Of a stretch of 64,000 nucleotides of DNA, positions 44,191-57,454 are shown piece by piece (within the stretch, counting starts at the first letter, position 1; each line of letters begins with the position of its first letter). Under the pieces are notes generated by a model that was given only the letters and a program-made list of their open reading frames with translations, was not told the DNA's origin and searched no databases. The stretch comes from Gibbula magus. Taxonomy: Eukaryota > Mollusca > Gastropoda > Trochida > Trochidae. The stretch is taken from the NCBI GenBank assembly GCA_936450465.1, contig OW388296.1, positions 50,047,750 through 50,111,749 of the forward strand. The letters run 5' to 3'. The position numbers and the translations under genes were made by a program.

Positions 44191-44771
44191 ACGTTTGGCT
44201 TAATGAAAAATTCCCGAATTTATGCTGAACTGAACTAATGATATCATATGAAGAGTTTGATGACGAAGAAGACACACAGGGAAACGGGATCTTCGTGTGA
44301 TATTCCGCAAGTGAGTTTGTACTTCTTGGCATGAAATCTGATTAAAATCGACCCTGTTCCGCAAAATAGTTCATACCAAATTGGTCCTAAAGATTCGTCG
44401 TTACAAGGACGGTTATCCCGCTAGATATACTATTTTGGAACTTTTTATCCTTGGAAAACGGTATATTCTAATTATACTGCTATGCATGTTTTGAATTTAA
44501 TTTTTGTTCATGAACTTTTCATCTAACTTGTCATTGTCGAGCCAATACACATGCTTCATATACATAATACATTCATATTGAGATTTCTTTATTATCTCTT
44601 TACATTGGCAATAGCGTACTGCACACAGCTATGATAGGATTAAGCGAAAATATATCCATCTTAAGAAACCCTTTATTAACGTAATGCACGATGACGGTTA
44701 AAAAGGAATATTTTGACTAGTACACTAGGCGCCATAAGAAACGTTACCCCACTTCTTTTCTAAATAACTTT

Positions 44772-45124
44772 TTAAAGGCGCTGTAGCACGTTTTTTCGCT
44801 CAAATAAGTCGATGAAATGAATTTGAAAGATAATGTCACCAATAGTAAAACACCCTTCCCTCTTCGGAAAATCAAGTTAAAAATGAGTGTACATGGTTTC
44901 GTAAGGTCATGGGAATCGTTTTTGTCATTCGAAATAATAAAATGTGTTCACAATAAAATGGCCGCCATGCAATTTTTGCTTTTTACGCAACACCGTTATT
45001 ACCACTATGAATAATTGGTTTATGTAATAAGATGTTTAACCCTCCAAAGTGTTTATAAATGACATAAACTATCATTATAAATGGAAACATAAAATTTGCA
45101 AAAAATGTGCTACTGCCCCTTTAA
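44772..45124. mobile_element. TTAA-flanked MITE, copy 5, inserted in the Tc1-like end
   Basis: TTAA at 44772-44775 and 45121-45124 flank 345 bp starting AGGCGCTGTAGCACG and ending GTGCTACTGCCCCT. The corresponding place in block copy 1 (35244-35253) reads TTTTAAGTAT with a single TTAA and no insertion. Confidence 0.95.
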
Positions 45125-45757
45125 GTATCAAAGATATTTGAGAAATAAAGAAAGCTGAATAACGTAGCTTTATGCTAATAACACGTTTAAAAAGCCTGAT
45201 GGATTCATATTGTGGCAAAATGCAGCTTGTTTAAGAAGTTTAAAATTGTCCGGTTTTCGACCAGGCTGGTAGTATCCAATAACTGTGATTTAGATGTCAA
45301 GAAGAAGTTGAAAGTAAACTTTTACGTTTGTTACTAGACAAAAAGGTTGTATGCTTTACATCATAACCCCTAAACGATGAAAATACTGTTATTGAGTAAG
45401 TTTAAGTGTGAAACTTATGAAATATATTTTTCTAGTCATTAAAGATCTTTTCTCGTAATTTACCTTAGTGAAAACGAGTTTACTGTGTTGTCAAATGACT
45501 TAATAGTAGTTAGGAACACAGACGATTATTTATGTGAAAATTTTTGCTTGAAATTGAAAACCTTTCATTTTTTTGTCTATCACCTAAATGCATTATCACT
45601 CAGATGTAGCAAAATTCAAGCAGCATTTGCATGAACTGAATGCTTCTACAGGGTATAAATGGTGCCTACTTTGCATAATATGGCACACATGTACGAAATC
45701 ATGCCGCGATTGACCAGTGCAAAGTAGGCACCATTTATACCCTGTAGAAGCATTAAG
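45125..45757. mobile_element. Tc1-like remnant of block copy 2 with fold-back end
   Basis: It continues the Tc1-like left end and its 5' region to ATGCCGCGATTGACCAGTG. Then CAAAGTAGGCACCATTTATA and CCCTGTAGAAGCA follow, the complement of sequence at 45640-45673. The break thus joins the element to an inverted copy of itself. No right end is present. Confidence 0.75.
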
Positions 45758-46706
45758 CCATTTTAGATGTGTGTTTATTGCACAAGTACAGTTTATAACC
45801 CCCGGGTAAAACCCAAGGGGGGTCTATGTCGTGGCGCGAATCCGTCTGTCCGTCCGTCTTGAAAAATGTACCTGTGTTCTGAAATCAACTCCTCCCACAT
45901 TTTTTTAACAATCTTTCTGAAACTTAAATTTACACATCCTTTGTATATACGGTGTTACGCGTGTGCTTTTTGGGACCAATCGGGCAATTGTATTCAGAGT
46001 ATTGGCCCTTGATTAGAGCATTTGACTTTCTCATTTCAGACCTTGGGTTAAAATTGAACATATAGCTTGGCTAAAACGTTTGATTTATCAATTATATGTC
46101 TTTGAAACTTGATAAATGTGTTTCCCTTGACATAAGACATTTTAAGTAGTCATATTCTTTGACATTCTAACCTTGACCTTTATGAAAAACACATTTTTTG
46201 AAATTTTAATCTTCACCAAAAGTTTTAATTTGCCAGGATAATCCTTTGAAAATTTTGTTTCTGGTGTCACACACTGAGGTCATAACCTTAGACCTTGTGA
46301 CCTTGGTGTAGAATGCATTTTCTGAAAAACGTTACTATGGTCATAGGATTTTTACCAATAGGCCTTTAATATTTGACATGCGTATGTATTGTCACTAGAT
46401 CATTTAGACCTGAATTGTAATAATTTACAAGCTGATAAAAACAAATCTCATGTCAAATGCAGATCAAGATAATAAGATGTAATCTAATCGTAAATTACAC
46501 TTACATTTAAACTGCTTATTTGGAAGGAAGTTTGTGCAGTAATAGGACAAACACCGAGTGTTCATGTTTTATCAGGCCACTCTGGTATTGCATTGTGGTG
46601 ATACTGAATTAGCTCACTCAACTGCTTGTGCTCTTCAGTACTATTTAATAAGTGATTATGCGGTATGGCAAAACATACATTCCAAGTTATTCTACGCTTT
46701 GGTTTA
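45758..46706. other. Diverged repeat-like stretch
   Basis: It begins with a C/G-rich motif (CCCCCGGGTAAAACCC) and CCGTCTGTCCGTCCGTC, followed by scattered TGACCTT/GACCTTG motifs. This looks like an old dispersed repeat. There is no coding signal. Confidence 0.4.
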
Positions 46707-49700
46707 CAATAGGGGATTTTCAATATTTATGCATGCATGCGACCTATGACCTTTCGAAACGAAAACGAGGCTAAGGCCGCTTCTTCCTGGTTCGCGTAAT
46801 GTCTGCATATCGGCAGTACGTGCCGCTTGTGTTTCGGTTTCTTTCGACTGGAACTGAATGAATAGGTTTGTTTATATCGTATTTCAACGATGCAAGATTT
46901 AAAAAAAAGCGTTTTTGACAATAAAATATGACAAATGGTAATGGTAATTGTTTCAAGTTTAGCGGCAAACAACGTTTGTTTTGGATAGTTTTACTCGTGG
47001 CAAGTTCAAGAGTTTTGGTTTTGTCATCGGCCCGTAAACGGGATGATTTGAATTTCTTTTTTGGCTAATTAATAATGTCCATTTTTCGTAATCATACGGC
47101 AAACTAAACCTCCATTAAATTTATAATAATCCCAAATTTGGGAACCTGTAATATTAGTGGATCAATGACTGACGGCAGTAACTAGACCTCTTGAAGGTGC
47201 TACCCCACTTCCATCCCCAAAATGAACACAACATTAATTGAAAGCCAAGTGCAACTAGACCTATATATTTAAATTCTTTTCGACCTAATGATCAGAATAT
47301 TTTCAAGAAAATTAGACATCCAAATAAATCATAAATATTCATTTAAATCAGGAACTAATATATATTAAAACTAAAAATATATATTTATTAATCTATGATC
47401 ATAATATTGTCAGTCATTTCCATGCATTTCAATCAGTAGAGTCTACTAAAATTATTTACACATGTACTGCAGGACACATTAAATCATAACTATCATTTTT
47501 TTATGACCAGAACTATCTTAAACAATTTTTTTTTAAAAAAGGCCTGAGTTATAAGCTACAATTAAACATACTAGTAAGTTGATTTTTTTTATAATTTATA
47601 GGTACTATTTGATTATTTATTCATGCAGGACCTTGGGAGCAAAAATTAAAGCAGGCCAAACATTAAATAAGAAAATTATTATTTAAACCACTTACCTAGA
47701 TATAGTTATTACCCAACAAAATAGAAATGAAAAATAAATTAAATGAGTTTAATGTTTGGAAGTAACAAGTACATGTCATACTGGAAAGTTATTGAAATAT
47801 ATTGTGAAATGTACATGGATGTTTCAATACACAATCATACATGATAGATTGTGCTTGAGGAGGTGATGGTCAGGTTTGAGAAATATATTTGTATTTGGAT
47901 GGTTAAACTACAAATGATACATGGACATGAATAGAAGTAGAAATGCACATTATTTAATCTTTCGTGAGATGCAAAAGCCCACCAAGTTCTCAGTGGGAGT
48001 AAAATTAAAAGCAGGACAAAACCAATATAAGGAAAATAATTATTTGCTAATTACTAATATTAAACCATATACTTAGATATAGTCATCACCAAACAATAAC
48101 CAACAAAAAAAAGAAATTTAAATTGAATTTATTTGAGGTTAATGTTTGAAAGTAACAAGTTCATGTCATCCTGGATAATGATGAAATGTAATGTGAAATG
48201 CACATGTATATGCATGTTTCAATACACAATATATAAATGATAGATTATGCTCAAGGAGGTGGTGGTCATGTTAGAGAAATATATGTATATCTCTTTTTTA
48301 AAGACAAATCAAATTTAAATTTATTCAAATGTACATTATTTTTAATTTATTTATTAATTATTTAAAAACTGTTTAAATATACACAATCCCACTGAATGCT
48401 TTCTATTCTGACTTATTATTCTAGAATAATTCATAAAATAAAAAAGGGACCCTGATTGCAAATAGGTAGGTGGGTACATACTACATAGGTTATTCAAATC
48501 TTCATGCCATGTGTGACATGGGGTATAATATCACATTAGCACTGGGAGATTGTTTCTTTATTTTCAAATGAATAGAATTCAGTAAATAAATTATATTCAT
48601 GCAATATAAAGTAAGCATGCAATATTTAAAAACAATTATTTTCAACTTTGAAGTACAAGGAATATAAAATAACATATCTTCTTACTTTTGAATTAGTCTC
48701 ACTCCTTTTAGTTAATATTTATTTTAATTCCAAAATTGCTAAAATAAATTTATTACCACAGGTCATAAGCTACAACTGTTTTTCAACTATTTATTTCCTG
48801 TCTTGTCTTGGGTTCCATCATTCATTTAATTTATTTTGTGTAATGTTGTCAGCTTCTTAAATAAAATAAATACTATGTTTGTAGGTAAAAATCCTTTTCT
48901 TATGACATATTTTTTTTAAACATCTGTTTAATTTTCAAAGCTTATTCACATATCTACATGTACTCACAAATTAAAATCCTCATCACATTGATAACATTGA
49001 TTACTGACTGATCATTGATAACTTTCCTCAAACCATTAATTAAATAAAGCCATAATAGATTAATTGCTAAAGATGTTTATGTATTTATGTTCATTGTTTA
49101 AAAGTATTTTGCTCATGCAGACATACAAATGACTTACTAAAAAAAATATTGTTTAAAACTAGAACAGATTATATTTGATTGAATTATAATATATGCTTTA
49201 CTGCTTCAACAAGAGAACGTAAAATAACCTGTACTAATTGGGCCGTAATTGAACTATATCCAAATGAACAATTTGAATCAATTTAGACTCCAAAATCTAT
49301 TTTTTAAAACCAAAAAGTTGGTTCGTTTACAGTGAGTTGCACTGAATGACCCCTTTGCAGTTCGTAGGCATGTCACAAGAGCTGACCGTTTAGCCGAATG
49401 ATGGCGAAGATTTGAACAGTTTCTTCCAAACCAGTGACTATATACAATGATTTCTTGGCATGCATGGGTAGGGTGTAAATTTTCATTCGTATTTGTTCAA
49501 ATTAGAGCACTGAAACAACAACGAGTTTGACAGATTTACAGTTCAAAATGACGGTAAACACAACGAGGAAATCCTACCGTAAATTATTCGAAAAACATCG
49601 CCTTGCATGTAAAATAGTATCCTGGGCGGTGGTAATTGAAGATAATCGACAGATGCATCGATCTTGAAAGTTTTCCTAGTGAATTTATCATTATTTTTAA

Positions 49701-49858
49701 TAAAAGTAAGTGTTATTTAGAAGAGCTACCGACTTGTCAATGCTATGTGAATGGTAATTCCGGGTTTGGAAGCGGCCTTAGCCTCGTTTTCGATATAGCG
49801 CACGCGGTTCCCTATGCCTCATTAATATTCATGAGGCAATATTAAGAATCCCCTATTG
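46707..49858. mobile_element. 3.15-kb non-coding element with CAATAGGGGATT terminal inverted repeats
   Basis: The 21-bp ends (CAATAGGGGATTTTCAATAT on the left) are inverted at 49838-49858 with two differences. Further in, CGAAAACGAGGCTAAGGCCG plus CTTC at 46760-46783 is a perfect 24-bp inverted match to 49769-49792. The core from about 47250 to 49300 is visibly AT-rich and has no frame above 70 codons. It is therefore a non-autonomous DNA transposon or an element whose genes have decayed. Flanking TTTA and ATTA could be a diverged short target duplication. Confidence 0.75.
47628..48290. repeat. Two diverged direct repeats of about 270 bp inside the 3.15-kb element
   Basis: Sequence 47628-47892 resembles 47995-48290. 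Both run GGGAGCAAAAATTAAAGCAG, TTAGATATAGT, GTAACAAGTACATGTCAT, CATGTTTCAATACACAAT and GGAGGTGATGGTCA, or close variants. Confidence 0.8.
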
Positions 49859-50649
49859 ATTACGGTGTGTGTAATTAGAGACGCTTTTCATGTATAGATG
49901 CGGTACAATATCGAACAATGAGTTTTTTCCTGATTAACGAAAAAAATTCAAATGATATTTTGTGTTGTAATAATATGAGTTAGTAATCAGTAGTGAAGTT
50001 TCGCTAGATTATGTTTTGACCTTTATGTCATTTAATTCAAATTTGTGTAACAAGTAAAAAAAGTTGTTTTTAAATAATGATTGTTCTTTTTAGAGCACAT
50101 TTCTTCTTATCATCCTCGTAATTCATTTGGATGTTTTAACTATGTTTGGAACGAATCTATTCTTAACATAAATGTCTCAACATGCAAGGAAGGTAACATA
50201 AATTATATTTCTGTCTGTCATTTTCTATAAACCACAACAGGCTATTTACCTCGAACTAACGTCCTCGTGCTTTACTATAATAGTTCAGGGAAAAATTATA
50301 CTTAATTACAAAACACATTGGGGGTACAGCGAACTTTATTTCTTTTCTAACATGCTAAATGATCAGATACAGGTAACATTCTGCTTCCAATAATTTGGAA
50401 TAAAAATATTGTTTACATTCTTCATATTAATAATCCATGAACAGGGCCAACAGACGGCTATTCCACGTGTAAAACCCATCCCCTGAGATAGACTAAGATC
50501 ACGTGACTAACATTCCAAAAAGAATTGTGGGTAGAGCTTGATCCAGTCAAATCGTGTTGGCGGAACGTTATTTGTCTAATTGTTGTTATCATAAAAGTTG
50601 ATGTTCATTGTCCCAACGCTAATTTTAACCGACTGCAGAAGTTGCAAAC
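49859..50649. other. Stretch between the two large elements, nothing recognised
   Basis: This is AT-rich sequence without repeats or coding similarity. Confidence 0.55.
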
Positions 50650-50750
50650 CATGGAGGCAACCAGAAGTTAGCACCGAGTTCGTTATTCGTTATTCGTGAT
50701 TCGAATCCCGAATCCAGTGCTGGCACCGGGTTCGTTATTCAATAGCTCAA

Positions 50751-52369
50751 TGGGCAGGAAATGGCAAATGGGCTTATGGATTATGTACATGTCAGAGCCA
50801 TGATATTTTCACCTGAGTTGTCTTACTAACTGCATGCTCAATCTAAATCATTCTGCACCAGCGTGTAAACTGTCAATACTAAACAGTCACACCTAATGTT
50901 ATAAGTTTATTATACAGACATACATGTATAGTCTAAATTAATATTGCATTTAACATCTGCAGTATCTATATAATTAAAGTGTATCTGTTTAACGTTATCT
51001 TAATAGGCATTTACGAAGTATGGCATGTAAATGCGCTTTCATAAATGTTGCTTTCCTGATTTTCAAACAAAACACTTAAATTAAGTATTTAAACTTTATA
51101 TTCTCGTTATGCCTGAGGTGAGAGAATGTGTTTTAATATAAGTTGTTATGTTTATGATAGGTGTAAGTATTAACTATGTTGAATTTATACTGCGTTAAAA
51201 AAGTGTAGCTGATATAAATATAAATATATATAAGAATATAAATGATGAGCACTTTACCATTTTGTAACAAGGCCAAACTACACGTAACCACTCTGGTTTT
51301 TGTAATTCATATAAATATATATATAACACAATTCAGTTCAGACTTGTCCAACCCTCAGGTATAAATATATCGTTAAATCGTATTTGCTACAGCGACTTCC
51401 GGGAGTCCATTCGCCAGGTTCTGTTTATACGATAAGTGGGGGCACCCTTGTACCAACCATAAAGAGGTTTAAAATGTGTATTGTATCGCTGTATTGTATT
51501 GTATCGTTATGTGTTTTGCGTAATGAATTATCATTCTATTATTTTTAAGTATATTATACATGTATAGCAAGTGTCTTATTCATAGGTGTTATCAGTACGC
51601 CAACTATAGTGGTGTTTCATTGTGATGACTGCTTTGTTATACACCAGATATTCTTGGAACAGTAATTCTTTTATTGATATGATTAATCAAAACAAATAAA
51701 TAATACATAACTATGCATCTAAACAATAACCCGTAAAGAGAATTATATGTATACTTTATCTTATATGTAAGTTGTGTATATTATACCATTATATTTATTG
51801 TTACAGGGTGTTTATGTTTCAATCTACCTGTCAATCATTTCACCATCTAAAGAAATAAAATGTCATGCAGTATCTTTCTACTCATAGTAAATATTTACCT
51901 TGTTATAAAATGAAGAATACTTCACACAACTTACCAGTCAAGTGCATTAACAATTTAATAGTTTCAGTGATATCATTTATTTCAAAGGAGTCAAAGGACA
52001 GCTAGATGTGAGGGCTCTTTCGCGTTTTTCACAACTATTGTTTTGAATCATGAACTCCGTACTGTCACTGATTATTCATTATCCAAATCTCGAATCCAGT
52101 GCTCACACTGAGCAAATACCAATTAGCTTGGTTCCTAATATTCAAATTTCTTCCTGGCAAAATAATTGTTTAGTTACTCCATTTCATCTCTCTGCTCATC
52201 GTAAATCTTTACCAGCTTATATATTAATAATACTTAACACCAATTACCAGTTAAAGACGTTAGACATTAAGTAGTTTATGTTGTATTTATTGTTTCATTA
52301 TAAAAATAGTAAAAAGACTCAATTTGAGGGCTCTTTCTCGGTTTTCACAATTACTGTTTTGAGTCCCAA
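50751..52369. other. Left arm, sparse part
   Basis: Only isolated diverged units are present (52080-52105). Two module pairs recur: GGCTCTTTCGCGTTTTTCAC (52012) with GGCTCTTTCTCGGTTTTCAC (52328), and TCTACTCATAGTAAAT (51877) with a later copy near 53678. Confidence 0.6.
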
Positions 52370-53610
52370 ACGAAGTGCTAGTACTGAGTTCATCACTCAT
52401 TATTCGAATCCCGAATCAAGTGCTGGCACCGGGTTCGTTATTCAAATCCCGAATCCAGTGCTTGCAATGAGTTAGTTATTCAAATCCCGAATCCAGTGTC
52501 GGCACCGGGTTCGTTATTCAAATCCCGAACCCAGTGCTTGCAATGAGTTAGTTATTCAACTTCCACATTCAAAATGGTACTGGCATAGTTATTCAACAGC
52601 TATTGTCAACCCGAACTCAGTGCTAGCACTTGGTCGTCATTATTGATTCGAATCCCGAATCCAGTGCTGGCACCGGGTTCGTTATTCAAATCCCGAACCC
52701 AGTGCTGGCAATGAGGTAGTTATTCAACTTTCCATTTTCATAATGGTAACTGCAATCCATCCAGTTTTACACTACCAATAATAAATAAATACTAACATAT
52801 AAAATCCAGATTATTTTCTCGCAAATTACTAGTCAATATTATTAAAAACAAATAATTTATTAAACATCGCTTGTTTTGAGAAAAGTCAAGAGTAGTTAAA
52901 TCTGTGGCCCGTTTTACTTTTGCACAACAGCTATTGCCAACCCGAACTCGTCATTCATGATTCGAATCCCGAATCTGGTGCTGGCACCGAGTTCGTTATT
53001 CAAATCCCGAATCCAGTGCTTTGAATGAGTTAGTTATTCAAATCCAGAATCCAGTGCTGGCACCGGGTTCGTTATTCAAATCCCAAATCCAGTGCTGGCA
53101 CCGAGCTAGTTATTCAATTCCCGAATCCAGTGCTAGCAGTGAGTTAGTTATTCAAATCCCGAATCCAGTGCTGGCACCGGGTTCGTTATTCAAATTCCGA
53201 ATCCAGTGCTGGCACCGGGTTCGTTATTCAAATCCCGAATCCAGTGCTGGCACCGGGTTCGTTATTCAAATCCCGAATCCAGTGCTGGCACCGGGTTCGT
53301 TATTCAAATCCCGAATCCTGTGCTTGCAATGAGTTAGTTATTCAACTTCCACATTCAAAATGGTACTAGCATAGTTATTCAAATCCCAAATCCAGTGCTG
53401 GCACCATGTTCATTATTCAAATCCCGAATCCAGTGTTTGCAATGAGTTAGTTATTTAAATCCCGAATCCAGTGCTGGCACCGGGTTCGTTATTCAAATCC
53501 CGAATCCAGTGCTTGCAATGAGTTAGTTATTCAAACCCCTAATCCAGTGCTGGCACCGAGTTCGTTATTCAAATCCCGAATCCAGTGCTGGCACTGCGCG
53601 GCTTCTGGTT
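52370..53610 (+). repeat. 38-bp tandem array, left arm
   Basis: About 25 units follow the pattern GTTCGTTATTCAAATCCCGA then ATCCAGTGCTGGCACCGG. A common variant has TTGCAATGAGTTAGTTATTC. A spacer of about 180 bp interrupts at 52745-52925 (contains CCAATAATAAATAAATACTA and GGCCCGTTTTACTTTTGCAC). The open frame over 53021-53332 is a by-product. Confidence 0.95.
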
Positions 53611-54528
53611 GTTATTAACTTGGTTCTTAATGTTAAAATTTCCTCTTGTTTAGTAACTCTATTTCATGCAGTATCTCTCTACTCATAGTAAATCTTTACC
53701 TGTTTCTAAAATCAGGAATACTTCAAATATTTCAAATACGGTAATAGATGAAATATTTTCAAGAAATATTGATTATTTGAGAACAGTCAATACATAGTTA
53801 CACATGTAAAGTCAATATCTCTAATATGTGTTATTCATCTTTCAACTTTCCAAATTGTAATAAATGGTAACAATACAGTATCACATCTCTAAGTGGATGT
53901 TACACATTACCAGATGTGTTTGTTCAATATAACTTAACACCCGCTGTGTGTACCCTGCCCCCTGTGCTAAGTCTCTGCTCCCCGGTAAGCTGGCGTGTTG
54001 GAATGTCAGCAGGCAAGAATTATAACCGGCTCGATGACACATTTACTAGATAGATTTGTCAATAGATAGATGTCAGTTTGTGAACATTGTTCCTGGTGCT
54101 AATTAATGAAGAACTGATTTCATTATTTATCTACCTCTGGCATCCTTTTTATGTTATTGTTGTTTTCTCAGATAACTTAGTTTTGTATTCATGAGTTGTT
54201 TGTACCATAAAAAATGTTAGTCTTACTCTTAGTTCATGCAATCGTATGCATTGAAATGCAGAATCAATGTTTTAAACCATTCATATGAGATCAGTCTAAT
54301 ATATAAGATGTACATACACTTGTATGTACATCCTTGGTAGTATCAGAGGCCACGCATTTAAGAGTTTATCGTCTCCGGTGTTATTAAAACATTCAGTTAA
54401 ATCTGTAAGTATGATACATAAACGTGCGGTGCAATATATCTTTGAAGAAGGACAATATGTACATATGTACACTGCTGGAGTTTTGAGTTGAACCTTTGTC
54501 AGTCAACAGGCAGCAACTTAGCATCAGA
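53611..54528. other. Centre of fold-back structure, left of the LINE
   Basis: AT-rich sequence with a short palindrome GATGTACATACACTTGTATG and so on at about 54308-54333. No gene was recognised. Confidence 0.55.
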
Positions 54529-54552
54529 ACAGAACAGAACAGAACAGAATTT
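54529..54552. repeat. (AGAAC)n 3' tail of a LINE
   Basis: Four to five copies of AGAAC (TTCTG-type on the element strand) follow AATAAAATTC on the minus strand. Short tandem 3' tails instead of poly-A are typical of CR1/Jockey-type LINEs. Confidence 0.75.
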
Positions 54553-55872
54553 TATTTCTCGTAATTCACATTAGTGACATAGAGAACAAATACATTATAT
54601 ACACATATATATATACATATATTTACAAATATTATACATAATATGTGTTGTTTGTGGTTTCATACAGATTAAAACTTACACAGACCTTCTTTAACGAATT
54701 TTGCCAAGTTTGATAAAAGTGGTTTATAAGTGGTTTTCATAAGGGATATATACTTTTCAATTGAAGGATACTTACAATAATATGATGGAATATTTACTTC
54801 TTAAATCTGATAGAGAGGGGCAGGCCAAAAGGAAATGAAATTCGTCACCGGTGGAGGCATTACATAGATTATAAATTCTATGGTCCTTATCAATTTTACT
54901 CCACCGACCAGTTTCAATAGGTAATCTATGGTTTGAAGTTTCGAAGCGGGTAAGCCAAATTCTTAGATTGGTAGGAAGTTCTAGAATATATGAGTCGATA
55001 TGGGGTTTAACTTTGTAGATTTTGTAGCATTTAGCGTTTGATGATTCAATTTGAGAAGCAGTCCACATTTGAAAAAATTGATCAATAAGGACTCGTTTAA
55101 TAGATGATTTTAAAATGTTTGAACTGTTAATTTTTTTATTTATCCATACATAAATGAAACCTGTATCCCGCAATATTCCTTCAATTGAATTAATTAAATT
55201 GAAATTGAATTTAGAATTGGCATTTTGTAAAGTATACATAAGAAGGTACATTTTATATGATAATTTGTTTGGATTTTGTAACATTTTACACCAGAAAGAA
55301 ATAATTCTGATTTTAATACAAATACTGAGAGGATAACGACCAAGTTCGCCATAGACCATATAATCTGGAGTTGACATTTTTACTTTAAGAATATATTTAC
55401 AAAATTTAAGATGAAGCCGTTCAAGACAAATAATATTTTCAAATCCCCTTACTTCAGATGAATATGAGAGTATTGTTTGTACAAGTTGATCAAATAGTTT
55501 TAACTGACAATCAAGGGGGATATCTAAAATATTAACTTTACGCAATAATGCGAACATTGATCTTGAGGCTTACCCATACAGGCGTTTAATACATTTACAG
55601 AAACGACCATTGTTACTAAATAAAATACCAAGATAAACATATTCTTTAACAACATCAATATTATCACCATGAAAGGAAACTGTCGGGTGTTTTCTACATG
55701 TACCTTTAGAGAATATTATGATTTTCGTTTTTGAAATGTTGACTTTTAATTTCCAAAGCGTGCAATAATCTGAAAATACATCTAGAGCATGTTGTAGGTC
55801 TTCACTTGACTCAGCTAAAATAACTGTATCGTCAGCATATAAAAGTAATAATAACTTAACGTAAAGCATCAA
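54553..55872 (-). pseudogene. 5'-truncated LINE, reverse transcriptase with YADD motif
   Basis: The minus-strand frame starts inside the reverse transcriptase at LLLLLYADDTVILAE, carrying the catalytic Asp pair. WKLKVNISKTKI, YVYLGILFSNNG, LFDQLVQTILSYSSEV, HLKFCKYILKV and YGELGRYPLSICIK follow. A Cys/His-containing tail comes next (NLCNASTGDEFHFLLACPS). A TAA at 55570-55572 interrupts the frame, with the downstream part continuing in the same frame; it can be explained by one substitution. Everything upstream of the YADD motif is missing. The element ends with an AATAAA-containing 3' UTR and the TTCTG tail. Confidence 0.88.
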
Positions 55873-57422
55873 ATGCGGGCATGTGACCGGAGTGCCGTGT
55901 CATATCGTGTGACAGGTCCTATGTTTAAAGATTAATGTTGCTAAATGTGCTGCTTTTACTTTTTCAATAGTGACCATGCCTTTTTCTGTGTTCATGGGAA
56001 ATATGCACAGTAAGGCTATGCAATGTACTGCGATTGCTTTTGACGCTCGTTTATGTGCAAGCGTGTACAGAACAAACAACGGGAATCCGACATTTTTAAT
56101 ATTTTCGATATTGAAATAAATCGCATTTATTATATTTGAGCCGTCATTGACTTAATACCGTTGCAGTTAAAACATTGCCATCAGAAGTTAATTACTTCAA
56201 TATCCTTCTCTCAGGTATAAGTAAAAGGTATTAGGTAGTGTTGGTGCAGATGGAAATGTGTTGTTTCAGTGTCATTGCAAATATTTCAAAGACAATGTTG
56301 GTTACACTCAGTACAATATTCACGACAGTTATTATAACAACGACTGCATTTCAATTATTCAATTCCAACAATAGATATATAAATAGGAACACGGTACACA
56401 CAACACCGATTTCCGATAAAATAATGTTAAGTGAAGACCATTGATAACCCTGCTTCTCAGGCTTTTAACTGCTGATAGTAGATCATGAATTTACATTGTT
56501 AATACCAACATGTGAGCACCATTCAGATAACAAGATTCAAGAAATACTGCATTAAGCATTCAATTAGCGATAGTGCTACAGGAAGTGGAAGAAAGAAATA
56601 TCGCAGGTATTCAGCTTTAACTGACCCATCTCTCTCATCATAGTTTTTACATGTCACTATTTTCTTTTATAATGTGTTCAAAAGGAAATATACTTTTAGA
56701 ATATTGAACACAAGTAATAATTTTAATGTATCTCTATTTCTTCACAGAAAATGTTTGCATATGTTAAGTTTGTGTGTACCGAGCTATATAACTATACAGA
56801 TGAGGACCTGCACATGACGGAAACACCGAGTGATTGCTCTGGTGTATGATCATGCAATGCTGAAACTTACTTTGATTTTACCAGAACACGCCATCATATT
56901 TATCTCTCCGATTGTATTTAGGATAAAGATCTAACGTTTCACTGCGGAATCAGTTGTGCATTCCGTGGTGGGCATAAAACCACCGATAGACGGTGAAGAA
57001 AGATTCCAATGTCATGTGCCTAATATCCGTTTTTACACGTCTCATATCATAAAAAATATGATATTTCATGCATGAATAAATACTCACTGTATACAATGTA
57101 TAATTATACATATGTTACAGTGGCAATGACAATTCATTTTGTCAACTGAGTAATAATTTCTTTAATTTCATCCACAAAAAATAATGATTGCATAATGAGT
57201 TGTTGGTCAGCATTCCAATGCTGGAGAATGATAACATGCATATTCCGTTGCTTTTACTGCTCTCTAACCATTTGTATGTGTGTTTTGTTTCCATAAAACT
57301 GTGAACTTGTTTTCAGCTGAAACTAGATACATGTTATCTCTCTTAAATATTTGCACTGTTTACGGTTTGAAACGACCCGTATCATGACCTGTCATCTTTC
57401 ATTAACACGTGGTTCTACTTAG

Positions 57423-57425
<3 letters not shown>
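55873..57425. other. Centre of fold-back structure, right of the LINE
   Basis: A 68-codon frame at 56238-56444 has a hydrophobic stretch (MLVTLSTIFTTVIITTTAF) but no family match. No other signal was seen. Confidence 0.5.
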
Positions 57426-57453
<28 letters not shown>

Positions 57454-57454
57454 G
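57426..57454. repeat. Poly-G run (29 bases)
   Basis: This G homopolymer lies directly at the inner edge of the right arm; the arm begins at ATAATCTGGATTTTAT on the next base. Confidence 0.96.

Larger units (their letters stand above)
42091..45720. repeat. Large duplicated block, copy 2
   Basis: It is colinear with 30453-35850. Differences are a 710-bp segment at about 42660-43370, a minisatellite reduced to about four units (43985-44190), loss of about 240 bp, retention of the outer Tc1-like end (44690-44750), and a TTAA MITE at 44772-45124. Similarity ends at CGATTGACCAGTG, about 45720. Confidence 0.9.

Noticed and set aside
53021..53332. 103-codon open frame with repeating PNPVLAPGSLF
   Set aside because: It is the 38-bp tandem unit read through; no coding evidence.
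56238..56444. Signal-anchor-like 68-codon frame
   Set aside because: The hydrophobic stretch alone is not enough; no downstream domain or splice partner was found.
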